A DNA stretch of 64,000 nucleotides from Papaver somniferum. Taxonomy: Eukaryota; Streptophyta; Magnoliopsida; Ranunculales; Papaveraceae. The notes under the pieces were generated by a model. That model was not told the origin of the DNA, did no database searches, and worked only from the letters and a program-made list of their open reading frames with translations. A program made the position numbers and the translations under genes. The stretch is from assembly GCF_003573695.1 (NCBI RefSeq), contig NC_039358.1, positions 236,162,337-236,226,336 on the forward strand, given 5' to 3'. Below, one piece after another: positions 46,046 to 57,240 of the stretch (position 1 is the stretch's first letter; the number at the start of each line of letters is the position of its first letter).

Positions 46046-46187
46046 AAGGTTTACGGATCTTCAGCTCTTGGTGAAAAAGTTACAGGACAAAATCCAAAGG
46101 TAGCTAAACAAGACAGGAAGAGGAAGCCTAGAGGTAGAACTCATAAGAGGATGTAAGGTAACAGAAGTTTGGTCACTGCTGGTAACA
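46046..46187 (+). pseudogene. 40S ribosomal protein S30 (eS30) fragment
   Basis: The exon after the acceptor at 46043 translates to [18 protein letters not shown], then [18 protein letters not shown], a stop, and GNRSLVTAG. This follows the eS30 sequence family (KVHGSLARAGKVRGQTPK, then VAKQDKKKKPRGRAHKR) almost residue by residue, with several changes and a stop codon at 46154-46156. Introns appear retained, so it derives from genomic DNA, not from an mRNA copy. It lies inside the block bounded on the right by a CACTA terminus. Confidence 0.8.
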
Positions 46188-46816
46188 TTTCTTCTCATAC
46201 CTTATTCAATCACTTAGATCTTTCTTTTGTTTCATGGTATATAAGAAGCATATATTTGAGTTGGAGTTGATGTTTATGTATTTCATAGAACAACTTATAT
46301 TTCTTAACTTAATCAATGGTGTTTTGTTTGCTTGGACAGGGAACTGAAGGAGCTTGAGAAAGCGCTGGTGATGATGGTAACTAGCTCGCTGCTAGTGGTC
46401 GAGTTTTCATGGTCTGAACTAGTGGTGGTGAGTTAGTGTTTGGAAAGGGAGCTGCTGATGAAATATTCTGCGTGCTGAGATAATATCAACATTGAGATTT
46501 CTAATGGTTGTTTTCTTCAACTCCTTATCAATATGACTTAGATTTTGATTTTAGCTATATGCCTTTGATGAAAAGTCACTCCAGCATTTGCACAACTATT
46601 TATGTATAATATTTCTTTTACTTGCTTGTTTGGTTCCTGATTAGTATGTTATATTACCTTTATGTATGAGCAAATCTGTCGCATGAGTTCAGTGGTTTTT
46701 TACTAAAGTTTCTACATTTTCAGTTCTTGGTTGCGTTAATCGATTTTGAATGTGTTTGGTTTGAATCGATTTTGAATGTATATTACCTTTATACTGAAGC
46801 TTGTTTATGCACATTA

Positions 46817-47596
46817 GGCTAGGTTTGGTAATGCTTTTATTTTTTTCCAAAAGCATTTTCAGAATCTATATATGTCAATAATTCTTGAAATTGGTGTTTG
46901 GTAAAAAAAAATCAAACTACTTTTTATCCAAAGCACTTCCCAGATTCCTCAATTTTTAAAAGCCGGGGAGGAGGAGCTTTTAAAAGTTACAAAAGTTTTG
47001 ATCCACCAAAATTTAATGCTTCATTTATCATTTTTATCCCTACTTTATTTTATAAATGATAAAAATTGCCCTTAAATTTATATACAATCAATTTTTTATT
47101 TCTTTTCTTTTATTCTTTAAATATTATTATTTTTTATTTTCAAATTATTTTCACTAATAAGATAAAAATAAAAATCAAATTAATTAATTAATTAATTTTA
47201 ATTTGGTTATTTGTTTGAAAATTATATACATATATATATATATTAAAAAGTGGCTAAGTAAAGTAATTTTTTTAACAATCATAATAATAATGACCATTAG
47301 TAAATTTAATATTATATACAATATATTTATATTTAATAATAAAAAAATTAATCATTTTTAAGTCTAATAAAATTAAGTTAAACTATTTTGAGGGATATGT
47401 CTGTTTTTGTCATTCTCTACAACAACAATGGTTGAATTTGATATTTTACCAAATACATTTTGATAGCTTTTTTGATCAGTTTTAACTTTAGTTAATGTTT
47501 TACCAAACGTCTAACTGTTTTTTTCTCACAGCACAACACAACAATGCACAGCAGAAAAGTGCTTTTGCAAAAGCCGCAGCAATACCAAACTAAGCT
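46817..47596. mobile_element. Tourist/PIF-Harbinger-like element inside the captured block
   Basis: The left end ggctaggtttggtaatgc and right end gcaataccaaactaagct form imperfect terminal inverted repeats, with TTA on both sides (46814-46816 and 47597-47599). The 780 bp interior is extremely AT-rich and has no coding capacity. Confidence 0.65.
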
Positions 47597-47777
47597 TTAG
47601 TTGAGTGGGTACTTACTGAACTAAGACAACCTAGTGCATATGGTTTTGTTTTCTTCGGATCCAGAGAGGAAGCTAGAGAGGAAGGAAACTGCTATTACTG
47701 CTTTTAAGGGGAAGGTAAACTATCCAGGTCCTTAAGTTTCTAATCGAATACTTTATTTATTTTGGAAACCAACACAC

Positions 47778-47877
47778 TGGGAACTTCGCATTCAAGGATA
47801 ACTTCATGAAGCTCTTTAGTTTCAAGAAGGACAGAGATGATTGGTGGAAATTGTTTGAAAAGTTGTCTTTCATATGT
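47778..47877 (+). pseudogene. Unidentified exon-like fragment
   Basis: An open stretch reads FAFKDNFMKLFSFKKDRDDWW and KLFEKLSFIC before a stop. The composition looks protein-coding, but I do not recognise it. It could be part of the same captured gene as the DEK-like exon at 48431. Confidence 0.25.
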
Positions 47878-48211
47878 TAGTTTCTTTTTGAGCAGTATGA
47901 AAAACACTTACCAACTTGTGCTCGTTTGATGAGGGATTGAACCCAAATCTGTGACATATGATCTGGGCACTCGGGGTGCTTATCCCAATTCTGACTGGAT
48001 AATGGATATGGAGAAAATCGTTCCTGTTTGGTTCAATTATCATGCAACCAGTTAAGTAATAACCCACTCGTGTCATACGAGGTAGGCCATTACAGTAACC
48101 AAGTCCAACCATCTCCCCTAAATTATGATGAGTAAGACCACCTCGAAACTTGTCAAACCTTAGAACTTTGTCATGAGAGTAAACTCCAGTAATAAATTTG
48201 AAAAGTGACAC
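47870..48211 (-). pseudogene. F-box-associated-domain-like fragment
   Basis: A 113-codon minus-strand frame ends with FGFNPSSNEHKLVSVFH, very like the GFGFDPSTNEYKVVR text of plant F-box-associated domains. The N-terminal part is unremarkable and no F-box is present. It lies between other gene fragments in the captured block. Confidence 0.4.
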
Positions 48212-48430
48212 CGATACATAGGCTCACCTGTCCTATTAACAACCTTAGACCTGACATTTGAAAAACTAAAGATAACCTGGATTTACTTTTTCTGTCCTAG
48301 ATTTCATTTCTTTTTAGTGAAATGTTGAATACATTGTTAAGCTGCGATTGAATATATTTAAAACAAAGGTGCACGACTATTTCTGAATCGTCTCATCTAA
48401 TACATAGTGGCCCTTTAATTTTTTGATCCA

Positions 48431-48533
48431 GGGAAAGGCAAAGAAAGCGATAAGCTAAAGGTAGAACCTAGCTGAGAAGAGATGCGCACTGCAGTGAGAG
48501 ACACACTGAAAGAAATGGATGTTAATACTGTGA
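48431..48533 (+). pseudogene. DEK C-terminal-domain-like exon
   Basis: Between an acceptor (ttgatccag, to 48430) and a donor-like gtgag the frame reads KGKESDKLKVEPS, stop, EEMRTAVRDTLKEMDVNTV. This matches the start of the DEK C-terminal helix domain in plant DEK chromatin proteins (PSDEELR, then ILKEVDFNT). The Asp after PS has become TGA. A single exon with splice sites but no neighbours suggests a captured fragment. Confidence 0.55.
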
Positions 48534-49559
48534 GTAGTTCTTGCACTGACATCTTTTGTTACTTATTGTTTCTTTTAGGCAGTGCATACGACCTACTATT
48601 TATCCTGATGATGTGGAGTTCTAATTTGTATCTATGCGCTGCTAGAATTCACTTTGTTTTGCTTTATTTTTAACGCACTGCTGTATTATAATTAATGCGA
48701 ATGCTTCTGGGTTTTGACTTAAATATAGCCACTACTGTACGAGTGATTCAGTTTTGCTTTTCTTGTTCAATATTTTGTTTTTATTGGTAGTAATTTTGGA
48801 TTTTGCTGCACATATCTCATCCGTGCGTTTCAATGTTGTTGGTTTCAGGAAGTTGGAACACATTGTTCTTGTGCATTATAGAGAAATAAAAAAGGTATAT
48901 CATTTGTAACATATAGAACTGTACATGTTCTATCTTGGTTCTCCTTTCAATCCCCAAAAGCGTTTTGGAAGTTTGAAAATAAACTATCAATGAGACAAAA
49001 TATAAAAATAAATAGGTGAATTAATAGTGGGAAGAACGGAGTATGTCAATATTGAGTAGTGCTTGTAGTACTCTTGTTTGAGTGATTAACTAACCTGCTA
49101 CCTAGGTTGAAGTTATTAGTTTGTTTGGTTACTAACCACAGTTTTTTGGTGGTTCTGTTAATGATAGGTAACAAAGAATGCGAGGAAGAAATAAAAAGAA
49201 GTCTTTGTTTGTGTTCCCTTCATTATGGTATACTGAAATGCAACTAGTTGTTTCGGTATGTTATTAGGTGTTCACTTCATTGCAGTTTACTGAAGTCCAA
49301 TTGGTAATTGTGGTCATGGTGTAAAAGTTTCGGCAGAAGGATATTCAAGGGGTCATCAAGCATCTTTCATTAGGGGAACCAACAGCAGTAAGATCGCTCG
49401 AGTTCGACACCTACCTTATTTGCTACAAGATTAGCAAGCAAACCAAAAGATAGTCTCTGTAAGGTTGTAACATCATTTGTTATTATGAAAAGCTTAACTT
49501 TCATTCACCGTAAAGAAGTGAACTACATTTTCAGGCAATTATATGAAATTTTAATTTCT
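48534..49559. other. Intron-like DNA of the captured block
   Basis: AT-rich, with short open frames only. No assignment is supported. Confidence 0.35.
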
Positions 49560-50133
49560 TATTGTGTAGTATTGGTAGTATATATCAAAGTATTTCAACA
49601 ACGGTTGAACAGAATAGCGAACTACATACTTTGACAACACAGCCAAACTATCGTCATTGGGGTCATTTGACAATGGTTATTTCTGTTGTCATTAGGTCAT
49701 TTCACAATAGTTTATTTCTGTTATCACATGGTTGATATGACAACGTTGCTTGCAATGGAAATAAACTGTTGTCAAAGCGACGAAGCTTTTAANNNNNNNN
49801 NNNNNNNNNNNNNNNNNNNNNNNNNNNNNNNNNNNNNNNNNNNNNNNNNNNNNNNNNNNNNNNNNNNNNNNNNNNNNNNNNNNNNNNNNNNNNNNNNNNN
49901 NNNNNNNNNNNNNNNNNNNNNNNNNNNNNNNNNNNNNNNNNNNNNNNNNNNNNNNNNNNNNNNNNNNNNNNNNNNNNNNNNNNNNNNNNNNNNNNNNNNN
50001 NNNNNNNNNNNNNNNNNNNNNNNNNNNNNNNNNNNNNNNNNNNNACCCCCATATGACAACGTCTGGAAAATCGTTGTCATACCCGTTCATCAACGGCTTC
50101 TCAGTGTTGTTATCGGCCTTTTTTCTTGTAGTG
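49560..50133. mobile_element. Right end of a CACTA (En/Spm) transposon
   Basis: The sequence ends ttttttcttgtagtg at 50133, the reverse complement of CACTACAAGAAAAAA, the common plant CACTA tip. Subterminal repeats built on atgacaacg and cgttgtcat occur on both sides of the N gap, as is usual for CACTA ends. The matching left tip (CACTACAAGAAAA) was not found, so the element is incomplete or its left end lies in altered sequence. Confidence 0.7.
49793..50044. other. Assembly gap (252 N)
   Basis: A run of N inside the CACTA subterminal repeats, where short repeats would be hard to assemble. Frames that cross it are meaningless. Confidence 0.95.
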
Positions 50134-50198
50134 GCATAGAGAATAGCCGGAGGAAATTCAGAGAAGGCATAGAGAATAGCCGGAGGAAATTCAGAGAA
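50133..50198. repeat. Tandem duplication of 33 bp next to the CACTA tip
   Basis: ggcatagagaatagccgg plus 15 more bases occurs twice in direct succession, beginning at the last base of the CACTA terminus. It may reflect repair at the insertion site. Confidence 0.75.
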
Positions 50199-50199
50199 A

Positions 50200-50580
50200 G
50201 AGAGTATCTAATGCAGCAATCGATGATAGCTGGCAGGAGAGAGAACAATGCCCAAATAGTAGAAAAGGCAACCCGGCAGCAACCTAGACTAACGAACAAA
50301 TGCGCAAGAAGCGAACCATGCAAACCAGAAATAGCAGCATTGTTCTCGTTAAGACAAAGGGAAAATGAAAATCTACGAAGTCTAGTGGCGAGATGGGACA
50401 CAATCTACAGAGAATTAAAAGGAAGGATTTCATAGGAAGATTTAGTGCGCTCATTCATCTATTCATTGTCAACTAGGCAGCCATTATTTACTATGTTGTT
50501 CAAGATCAGGAACGAAGTAAAGTTGAAGGAATTGAAAAGATATCAATCTGAGCACATTCGCAAGGAAGAGGAACGTTGAT
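50200..50580 (+). pseudogene. Second gypsy gag fragment
   Basis: The text ALFSLRQRENENLRSLVARWD, stop, then LFTMLFKIRNEVKLKELKR matches the second half of the gag core at 43150-43390 (TLFNLRRRPSESLRGLV and IFIIRNSLTMNELREYQ). It is diverged, so it comes from a related element and not from a recent duplication of the gag at 42284. Confidence 0.65.
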
Positions 50581-52148
50581 AGTCAAGGAAGGGCCGGGGA
50601 AGCAAGATGAATGTACTTGTTTTAATCTATCAATTGATAATGTATCAAATTTGCAAAAGAACAACAATGAAGTTTTGATGAATTTTGATGAATCGTATTA
50701 TGAATATGAATTTTCGAAACTTACAAAATAATCAAAGAAAGATAAGACCTCGCATTAGTAGGCAAATAAGATTCATGAAATAAACAGTTTCTAGGGAAAC
50801 TTAAAACCTTTGCCTAGGAAGGCTGAGAATCCACGACATGCACCCTACTTCGCATGAAAATGCAAGAGGCAAGACTTAACGCATGTCGTGAAAAACTCTC
50901 AGAGAGATAAGCTAGGGGCAATGATAAGACCTATCCGGTGAGGGTCCCTTTTATGATGTCCTTCGGTAAGGGGTGCAGAAATATGACCAAGGCGCCGACG
51001 TGATCGGTTGAGTTGCGGGTGCCTGAGATGTCTGGAGCGTTACCGGCCATGTCCGTATGGAAAGTCTTGGCTACGATGCACTCGATTCCTAAGAAACCTC
51101 ACTTAGGGTGTGACTTCGTAACCCCAAGCCACATCGGCGAAGGTGATAGGAAGTCACGAAAACAACTGACTGTCGTAATAACTGGATGGGAGGAGACCAA
51201 CATGCATGTTAGGGTTAACCTCCTTGAAGGGGCAATCAGGAGGAATATAAAGGGATGGCACCCTCCAGATTGGGGAGCTGTGTGACAAAAAAAGACGGCA
51301 ATGTCATGGGGCTAACATTCATGGGAATAACTAGGTCTGTCGCATTGTTGCGGAGAAAATAAAGCAAATGTTAAGACGAGGTTGATGGATTATTATTTGA
51401 AAGAGTAATAAGTGCATGTGACTTCGTCGAATTAAGATCCTTCTGAAAGGATGAGGCACAATAAGACCTTAATTAGGAGGCACATTAAGACCTCGTATAA
51501 AGTAACACATAAAATGAATAAGAATTAAATGCAACGAGATAATTCTTGGATTTTATGAGAAAAGAGGATATGGGCAACAAGGTAACAAGGGTAAGGCTGT
51601 CAGAGGAAAATAATATTTTTGCATTTTGTTCTTCTTTAGCATTATCCTCGTAAGACTTAGCGTTTCGCCCCGACAAATGAGGCAAAGGCAAGAGGAAAGA
51701 AGCGAAGACAAAAGCAAAAGGCAAGAGCCAACAAAATATGAAGACTGAAGATGAAGACTACGTGAGAGATACAAACGAAATACAAAATAAGATGCTGCGA
51801 GATGTTTCGCGAACCAAAGGGAAGGGAAGGATTTATCAAGGTTAAGGAATAGATGGTAAGGTATCGATTAACTCTACACTCTACCTCGGAAACACACAAA
51901 AGAATAAGAGGCAAGTATATACTTTAAATTTTATTATTCTTTCGAGTATTTCCTCGATAAGTATCTACTTGGCGAAATAGAAAGTCATAATATTGAATAA
52001 ATATGTACTTAAGAAAAATAGAAAATTATGATATATTACCCAAAGAAGTTAAGGTGTTTTCCCCCCAAGCTTGGGTGCGCCCAGAAAGATAAACTGCTTC
52101 TAAAGTAGCCAAGCAACAAAATCAAAATATGAAAGAAGAAAACTAAGG
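50581..52148 (+). other. Spacer of the gypsy element
   Basis: Non-coding on both strands as far as I can see. It lies where pol would end in a complete element. An open frame at 51013-51285 shows no known domain. Confidence 0.45.
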
Positions 52149-54990
52149 CTATTGATGAGGGAGGGCGTCATCAGTAACGGTTGTCTCAGGAATCTCATCA
52201 CGCGCTCCACCAAGACCAGAGTCAGTAGTAGCAGAGGCTTCCTTGGACTCTTCTTTCGTGGCCTTCGTATCATCAACCTTCTGCTTCTCGCCATCTTCAG
52301 AAAATCTATCTTCTTCGCCAGAGACGATCTTATCATCCTTTGGTTTCTCGTCACCGGAGAACATCTCCAAAGGAAAAGTAGGATGAGGAATGCCGTGCTC
52401 ATCACAGTAAGTGTCGAAAAAAGGAACCAGATAGTTCTGAGTATTCTTACGAGCTAGCTTTGCCACCTTCGCGGAAGTTTCTATCATCTCATCCAAATCA
52501 GCGTTCAAGTCCCCCACCTCATTTTCAAGACAAGAAGCCTATGTGCAAGATTCATCCCTTTCATTGGAAAGGAGAAGGATTTGGCTCTTGTGGCGCTCTT
52601 CGGACTCTGCAAAACAGGACAAAATCTTATCAGAAACTTTTAAATCGGCATGATTAATGATATTTGGCATCACACCTAAAGCTACCTTCCATTTGCAAAG
52701 GGTGGTATTCAAAGTCTCTTGAATATCGGTATACAAATGATACAGCTTGGATATTTTTAGATCTGACTCGTGAAGCTGAACACATAACTCGTGATACACA
52801 TTGTCCCAGCCTTTACCGTGACCAGATTTCGAAGTATCTTGACTAGGATGAATGACGAGAGCACCTTTGCTTTTGCGATGATCTGAAGACTTGACCAGGG
52901 AAGAATATTTGGCAGACTTTGAGCGTAAGGAGCTATTTAACTGAGACTAAAGAGATGCCACCTTTTTCTTCAGGCAGTCGATCTCTTCGCTTAAACCAGT
53001 TATTTTGTTACGAGACCTATGAAGATCCGCCATGACCTGATTCTTTCTACTGATCACACGCTCATTATCTTCCTCTAACCTCCTATAAGCAGACAACGCC
53101 GAGAAATGAAGATGCCGCGAAGTAATTAGGGAATTGTTAACTCGTTGGAACTCTAACTTGAGACGCTCATTCTCGTCATGAAGGTGATAATTCATCTCCT
53201 CAATACGAGAACAATCGACGGAAAGGCAGTCCACTTGCGAAAAAAGAGTATCAACCTTCTCATTCAAAATATGGTTCTCAGACACGTAGCAATCATTCTG
53301 GTTCACAAGGTTCAGATTTTCAGCACACACATCTTCTAGTGAGGCAGATGATTCAGAGGCATTCACTTGACGTTGCATGCATCGAACTTGACGAAATAAG
53401 AAAATAACAGAAGTAGAGACAAAGGCAAAGAACGAATCTGCGAGGGGAGGGAACTTACTCAGAAGATTCTCTATTTTCTGACTTTGCTTGCTGGAATGCT
53501 CCTTTTCCTCTTTGACCTCCTTTGCCAAAGACTTGATTAGAGCCTCGTCCTTCTTTGCTTTCTCACGAATAAGCCTAGCCTCTACGAGGTTGGCCATATG
53601 ACGGTTGACTTCCTGCGAAGTGAAGAGACAAAACTCAGGAAATAAATCTGGGTCCAAAGAGAAGACACAACAGAAAGGAAAAAAGGGTCACCTAATTCAT
53701 CAGTGCCGAATGCTGATGAAGAGACAAATTCATAGAAGCATTTTGCATTACAGACGATTCCAGAGAGAGAAAGTCATCAGCACTAAGGGTCACCAAAGAT
53801 TCTAAGGCGCGAGACCTCATGGCTGGGTCTTCGCGAGCCTTGACATAGACGTTTTGGAGAAATTTCATGTCAGGGTCGAAGATAGGGTTGGACAGCACTG
53901 ACGAAACCGCCTGCTTCTTCTTTTCTCCAGTAAAAGGATTCCTGGTGGCCTTCTCGGGGCGCTCAATATCGAGAAGAACAGGAGGTTCATCTACTTTAGC
54001 AGAGGTGGTCGTGCGAGATTGAGAAGGTTGAGGCTTGCAAGGAGTAGAGAGACTTGAAAGTATGGCAACCTTGGGAATGGCGGTCAAAGCAGCCAGATCC
54101 AAGACGAAATACGCAAGCTGATAATAATAATGAAATAAAATACCTGAGAAAAAGGAGGAGGAGGGATAGGATGATCATGCCTTTTTCGCCCCTTACTTGA
54201 CTCAGCAGCGGGCTGCATAGCGAAGGAAGTATTACTCTAGGTAGAATAGAAGATCAAAATTTAAGAATATCACGAGAAGAAAATAATGATTAAAGTGGAT
54301 TCCTATTTAGGAGTGGGAGACCCGATAGTGATATCCGTTTCCTTATGATCTTTGAGTATACCAACAACGGGAAACTCGTACTAAAATAGGAAAGAACAAG
54401 GATATAAGAGCCAATGAAATCAAAAGCAAGACAAGGGTTTAAGGGAAAAAAGATGATACCTCGTCAGACACGGAACAATGAAGTTTCCAAGGGTCGCAGT
54501 CAGAAAGATGGCGATGTTGAGGAAGATGACCCTTCCTAGGATTTCCATTCTTGTCAAAACCCCAGACCAAAGGGCCCCCCACCACTATGGGAAATGTCGC
54601 CCAATCTTCATCTTGCTCTATCTTGAGAGGGCCCAAACTCGCTAGATATGCGAATTGTATTACCAGAAAGTTGAAAAACCCCACACTGGAGCTTATTCAG
54701 AATCTCGAAGAAAGTAGGATTAGAAGGGTTGTAGAGAGGAAAGGTTAACTCGGACCTTAACTGACCAAGGGAGATGATCATCTTATTCGAAGACCAGGCG
54801 TCGCAGAGAATCCATCTAGAGTTTAACTCCATATCGGGAGTTGCGTGGACAGCAGGAGAGAAACAGAAGAGCCGGTAGCGGGAAACAAAGATAAACCCAT
54901 CTTCTGAAAAAATCCGTTTGGAAATCCTCATAGGACTTGAGTGGAGTGAGAGTTGATGTCTTTTTGGAAGCCATAATAATGAAAGGAAAA
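52149..54990 (-). pseudogene. Antisense ORF of the gypsy element (Tat-type accessory gene, coiled coil)
   Basis: Reading from the 3' LTR inwards on the minus strand, the ORF starts MASKKTSTLTPLKSYEDFQ at about 54975. It continues as SSNKMIISLGQLRSELTFPL and FEILNKLQCGVFQLSGNT, then WATFPIVVGGPLVWGFDKNG. This resembles the gypsy-type accessory domain Pfam calls Transposase_28. A linker (54102-53692), a long coiled coil (53657-52947 and 52799-52539), and an acidic tail (52517-52149, EMFSGDEKPKDDKIVSGEED) follow. The pieces lie in different frames with intron-like breaks, so it is spliced, frameshifted or both. Its role in Tat elements is unknown. Confidence 0.6.
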
Positions 54991-55285
54991 TAGAGGATTG
55001 AGGAGGGGTACAACAATGGTGGAAGGAAGAGAAAGCGCAAAAACCAGATAGGCACAGAAGGAAGGAAGAGGAAAAGAAACCCCAAACTTAAGTCAAGATG
55101 GATATAAATAGCCTAAAAGATGACTGGCTTAGTTCTTCGACGGCACGTTCGAGGTATACTAACCGGGAATGGGCGGTTACCCAGAAGGCGTGGAGACAGA
55201 GGAGTGGAGAGCGTGGCGACTGGGGAATCTGGAGCGGTTCTTATTCCATTCTCGTATGACTCGAATAGAATAAGAAAAGGAAAAA

Positions 55286-55936
55286 TGTAGGTACACGAAA
55301 TAGGTTCGCCACGTGTCAGACGTAAAGGGATAAAAAATCTCACTTAAAGATCCTAGTCAGGGACTTGTCAAATCGGATGTCAGAGTTACCTCGTCGACTT
55401 TCAACTATACGAAGTAAAAAGAAGATACGGACAAAGGCATGAAGAATTTAAGATACGAAAGACCAGACTGGAGTGTCCAAAAAGTCATCAAGGACGAAGT
55501 GAAGAAAAAAGAAGTAAGATTACTTGGCTGAAAAGATAAGTCACGAAGTAGATAAATTATGGAGCAAGAAAAGAGACAGGTGTCCCGATCATCCCATGTG
55601 AAGATAGCGAAAGAAGGGGAAAAACTTTATGGAAAATGGCCTGGGCGAAGTAAAAAGCGCCTCCGCGAGGACGTGACTAGGCAAAGTGAGTTGTGATCCA
55701 TTAGGGTTAGACGGCCTATAAATATAGGTCCTTGGGTAATGTATGGGGATGGATTTTCTGTTAAGTGGGAGAGCTTAGCTTAGAGGGAGATTAGGGTTTC
55801 CTTGCGTTTAAGAATTTGTATTCTCTTTACATGGAATGATTCATCAATAAAGATTTGGTCTGTTTATATTACTTAGTATGTCTTACATCTTGGTGGCTAT
55901 CATTTTGGGTGTACTGCTGGATTTCCAGTAGTTATA
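55286..55936 (+). repeat. 3' LTR of the 14.7 kb gypsy element
   Basis: 651 bp, preceded by the purine tract aagaaaaggaaaaa. It ends ccagtagttata and is followed by aaggg and then WRC copy D intron sequence. Confidence 0.85.
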
Positions 55937-56640
55937 AAGGGCATACTTTTCCATGGTAAAGCCAAACAATAAAGGAATTGTGAACCAGGTTATGAAAACA
56001 TTCCATGCAGTAGACTGACCAATTAACCATCAGGGTTAGCCCAGTTGGCCAGGAGTTTGACTCTCAAGTAGGAGGTCAGCGGTTCGAGTCTCCGCTCAAG
56101 TGTAATTTATACTAACTTTAACATGGGTTCAAGAAGGGCCGAGTTTGCTCAGTGGGGTAAGCCGGTGGCTACGCTGCCAGGGGCAGGACGAGCCTATGCC
56201 TTAGCATCAAAAAAAAAAAAGAAAAAGACCGACCAATTAAACATAGACAGTAGATAAATGTAAACCAACAAGCTTAAAGATTCTTGAACCATTGAACAAG
56301 TGAATGTATTGTTACTGCAAAAACAATAATTGCATGCAGTTTAATTAAGTATCATGGAATTGGAAATGAAGGAAAGGTGTACAGAATTCATGATATACCT
56401 GAGCGTGTCACTGTTAATGACCTACACCTTGGGTGATGTTTCATCTCAAATATATGCGGTCGAGTTCAAAAAAGGCTTCTTAAAACCAGTTGATGTTGAT
56501 GATCCATGTTGAGATGGTCTCTCTTCCGGAAAGCCCCAACTGTTCCCTTCCTGAATGTTTTCTCCCACACTTGATAAATGTAGACTTCCAGAAAAAACGT
56601 TCATAGTAGAGTATTTGGAGAATTCAGACTCTGGTTCATG
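55937..56640 (-). pseudogene. WRC copy D, right intron and exon 3 remnant
   Basis: After the gypsy insertion the host sequence resumes (gcatacttttccatgg ... agccaaacaat), matching copy A near 910. From about 56395 it matches the end of exon 3 (acctgagcgtgtcactg ... ttgggtgat). It then jumps to an inner part of exon 3 (atccatgttgagatggtctc, like 2018) and to cattcagtaccttctctttg (like 2060). Large internal deletions removed the coiled coil. No WRC motif remains. Confidence 0.65.
56031..56230 (+). mobile_element. tRNA-derived SINE
   Basis: A head with an A-box-like ttagcccagttgg and B box ggttcgagtctcc (RNA polymerase III promoter) is followed by an unrelated body and an A-rich tail (from about 56208). 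Direct repeats gaccaattaaccat (56017-56030) and gaccaattaaacat (56231-56244) are a 14 bp target duplication with one change. The other WRC copies lack it at the same place. Confidence 0.85.
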
Positions 56641-56892
56641 ATGTTTGTTGACGTCAATATCATATGCATTCAGTACCTTCTCTTTGCTTCTAAACTTGGT
56701 AATATTTGGATTTATGAGTCTTTTGACTCACATCTGGAAGGTGTCGACCCTCCTATTTCAAAAAAAATATTTCCTTCTAGATATCACTCACTGAATCTCT
56801 ATTTTGATACAAAAACCATAACTCATGAATTCCTCGAGTTGCTTACTGAGTTTTGGGTTCTTTCTTCTTATTTTATAAACACCACCTTATGA
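56641..56892 (-). pseudogene. Recurrent downstream fragment of WRC copy C
   Basis: The block actcatgaattcctcgagttg ... ttttgggttctttctt matches 27712-27760 and 32012-32060. It marks the start of unit C. The coding frame is broken. Confidence 0.4.
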
Positions 56893-57109
56893 ACTAATCA
56901 GTTTTTTTTTTCCTCCATATACACCTATCAAAGCAATCTGAAGTCCAGCTACGATGATAATATGACTTACTACATTGGACAGTCGATCCACATCCAATAT
57001 AGTGTACTATTTGGTGTATCAACCAGTTTTCCATTTCATATGTGTGCAGAATTAACAGAGGTTCAAAGAACATGCAAGACTGCAATATCTACTGCAAAAG
57101 TAAAGGCCA

Positions 57110-57240
57110 CTTACATAACAATGTATAACTTCGCAGTTTGATCTCCATGGCTCTCAGTTGTAGCTGGAAAGAAAAAAAAAAGGATCTTTCCCGTTTTTGT
57201 AGATATCAAATAAATAAAACGAGTATCTCTTAGAATACAA
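57110..57240 (-). pseudogene. WRC copy C, last-exon remnant
   Basis: Matches 28371-28500 of copy B (gcagtttgatctccatgg ... gtagatatcaaataa), then is cut short by a deletion that joins it to intron sequence like 800-960 of copy A. Confidence 0.5.

Larger units (their letters stand above)
41207..55936 (+). mobile_element. Large Ty3/gypsy (Tat-like) LTR element inserted in WRC copy D
   Basis: LTRs are 41207-41870 and 55286-55936; both start TGTAGGTACACGAAATAGG, and they end TTACA and TTATA. The flanks are gaggg (left) and aaggg (right). Copies A and C read through the same spot without the element, so this is an insertion with a target duplication that lost or changed a base. The order is LTR, gag, protease, Lys-rich segment, a CACTA-bounded block with host gene fragments, a second gag fragment, a spacer, an antisense coiled-coil ORF, LTR. 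I find no reverse transcriptase, RNase H or integrase. A downstream antisense ORF is a known trait of the Tat lineage (Grande, Retand and relatives). Confidence 0.85.

Noticed and set aside
45300..46187. A functional ribosomal protein S30 gene
   Set aside because: No start codon joins correctly, a stop falls inside the conserved part, and the C-terminal exon was not found.
49686..50435. Long open frames crossing 49793-50044 and 61829-62045
   Set aside because: They consist mostly of undetermined bases, so they carry no coding evidence.
56033..56105. Possible tRNA gene (A box and B box present)
   Set aside because: It does not form a clean cloverleaf with an acceptor stem. It is followed by a body, an A-rich tail and target duplications, so it is the head of a SINE.
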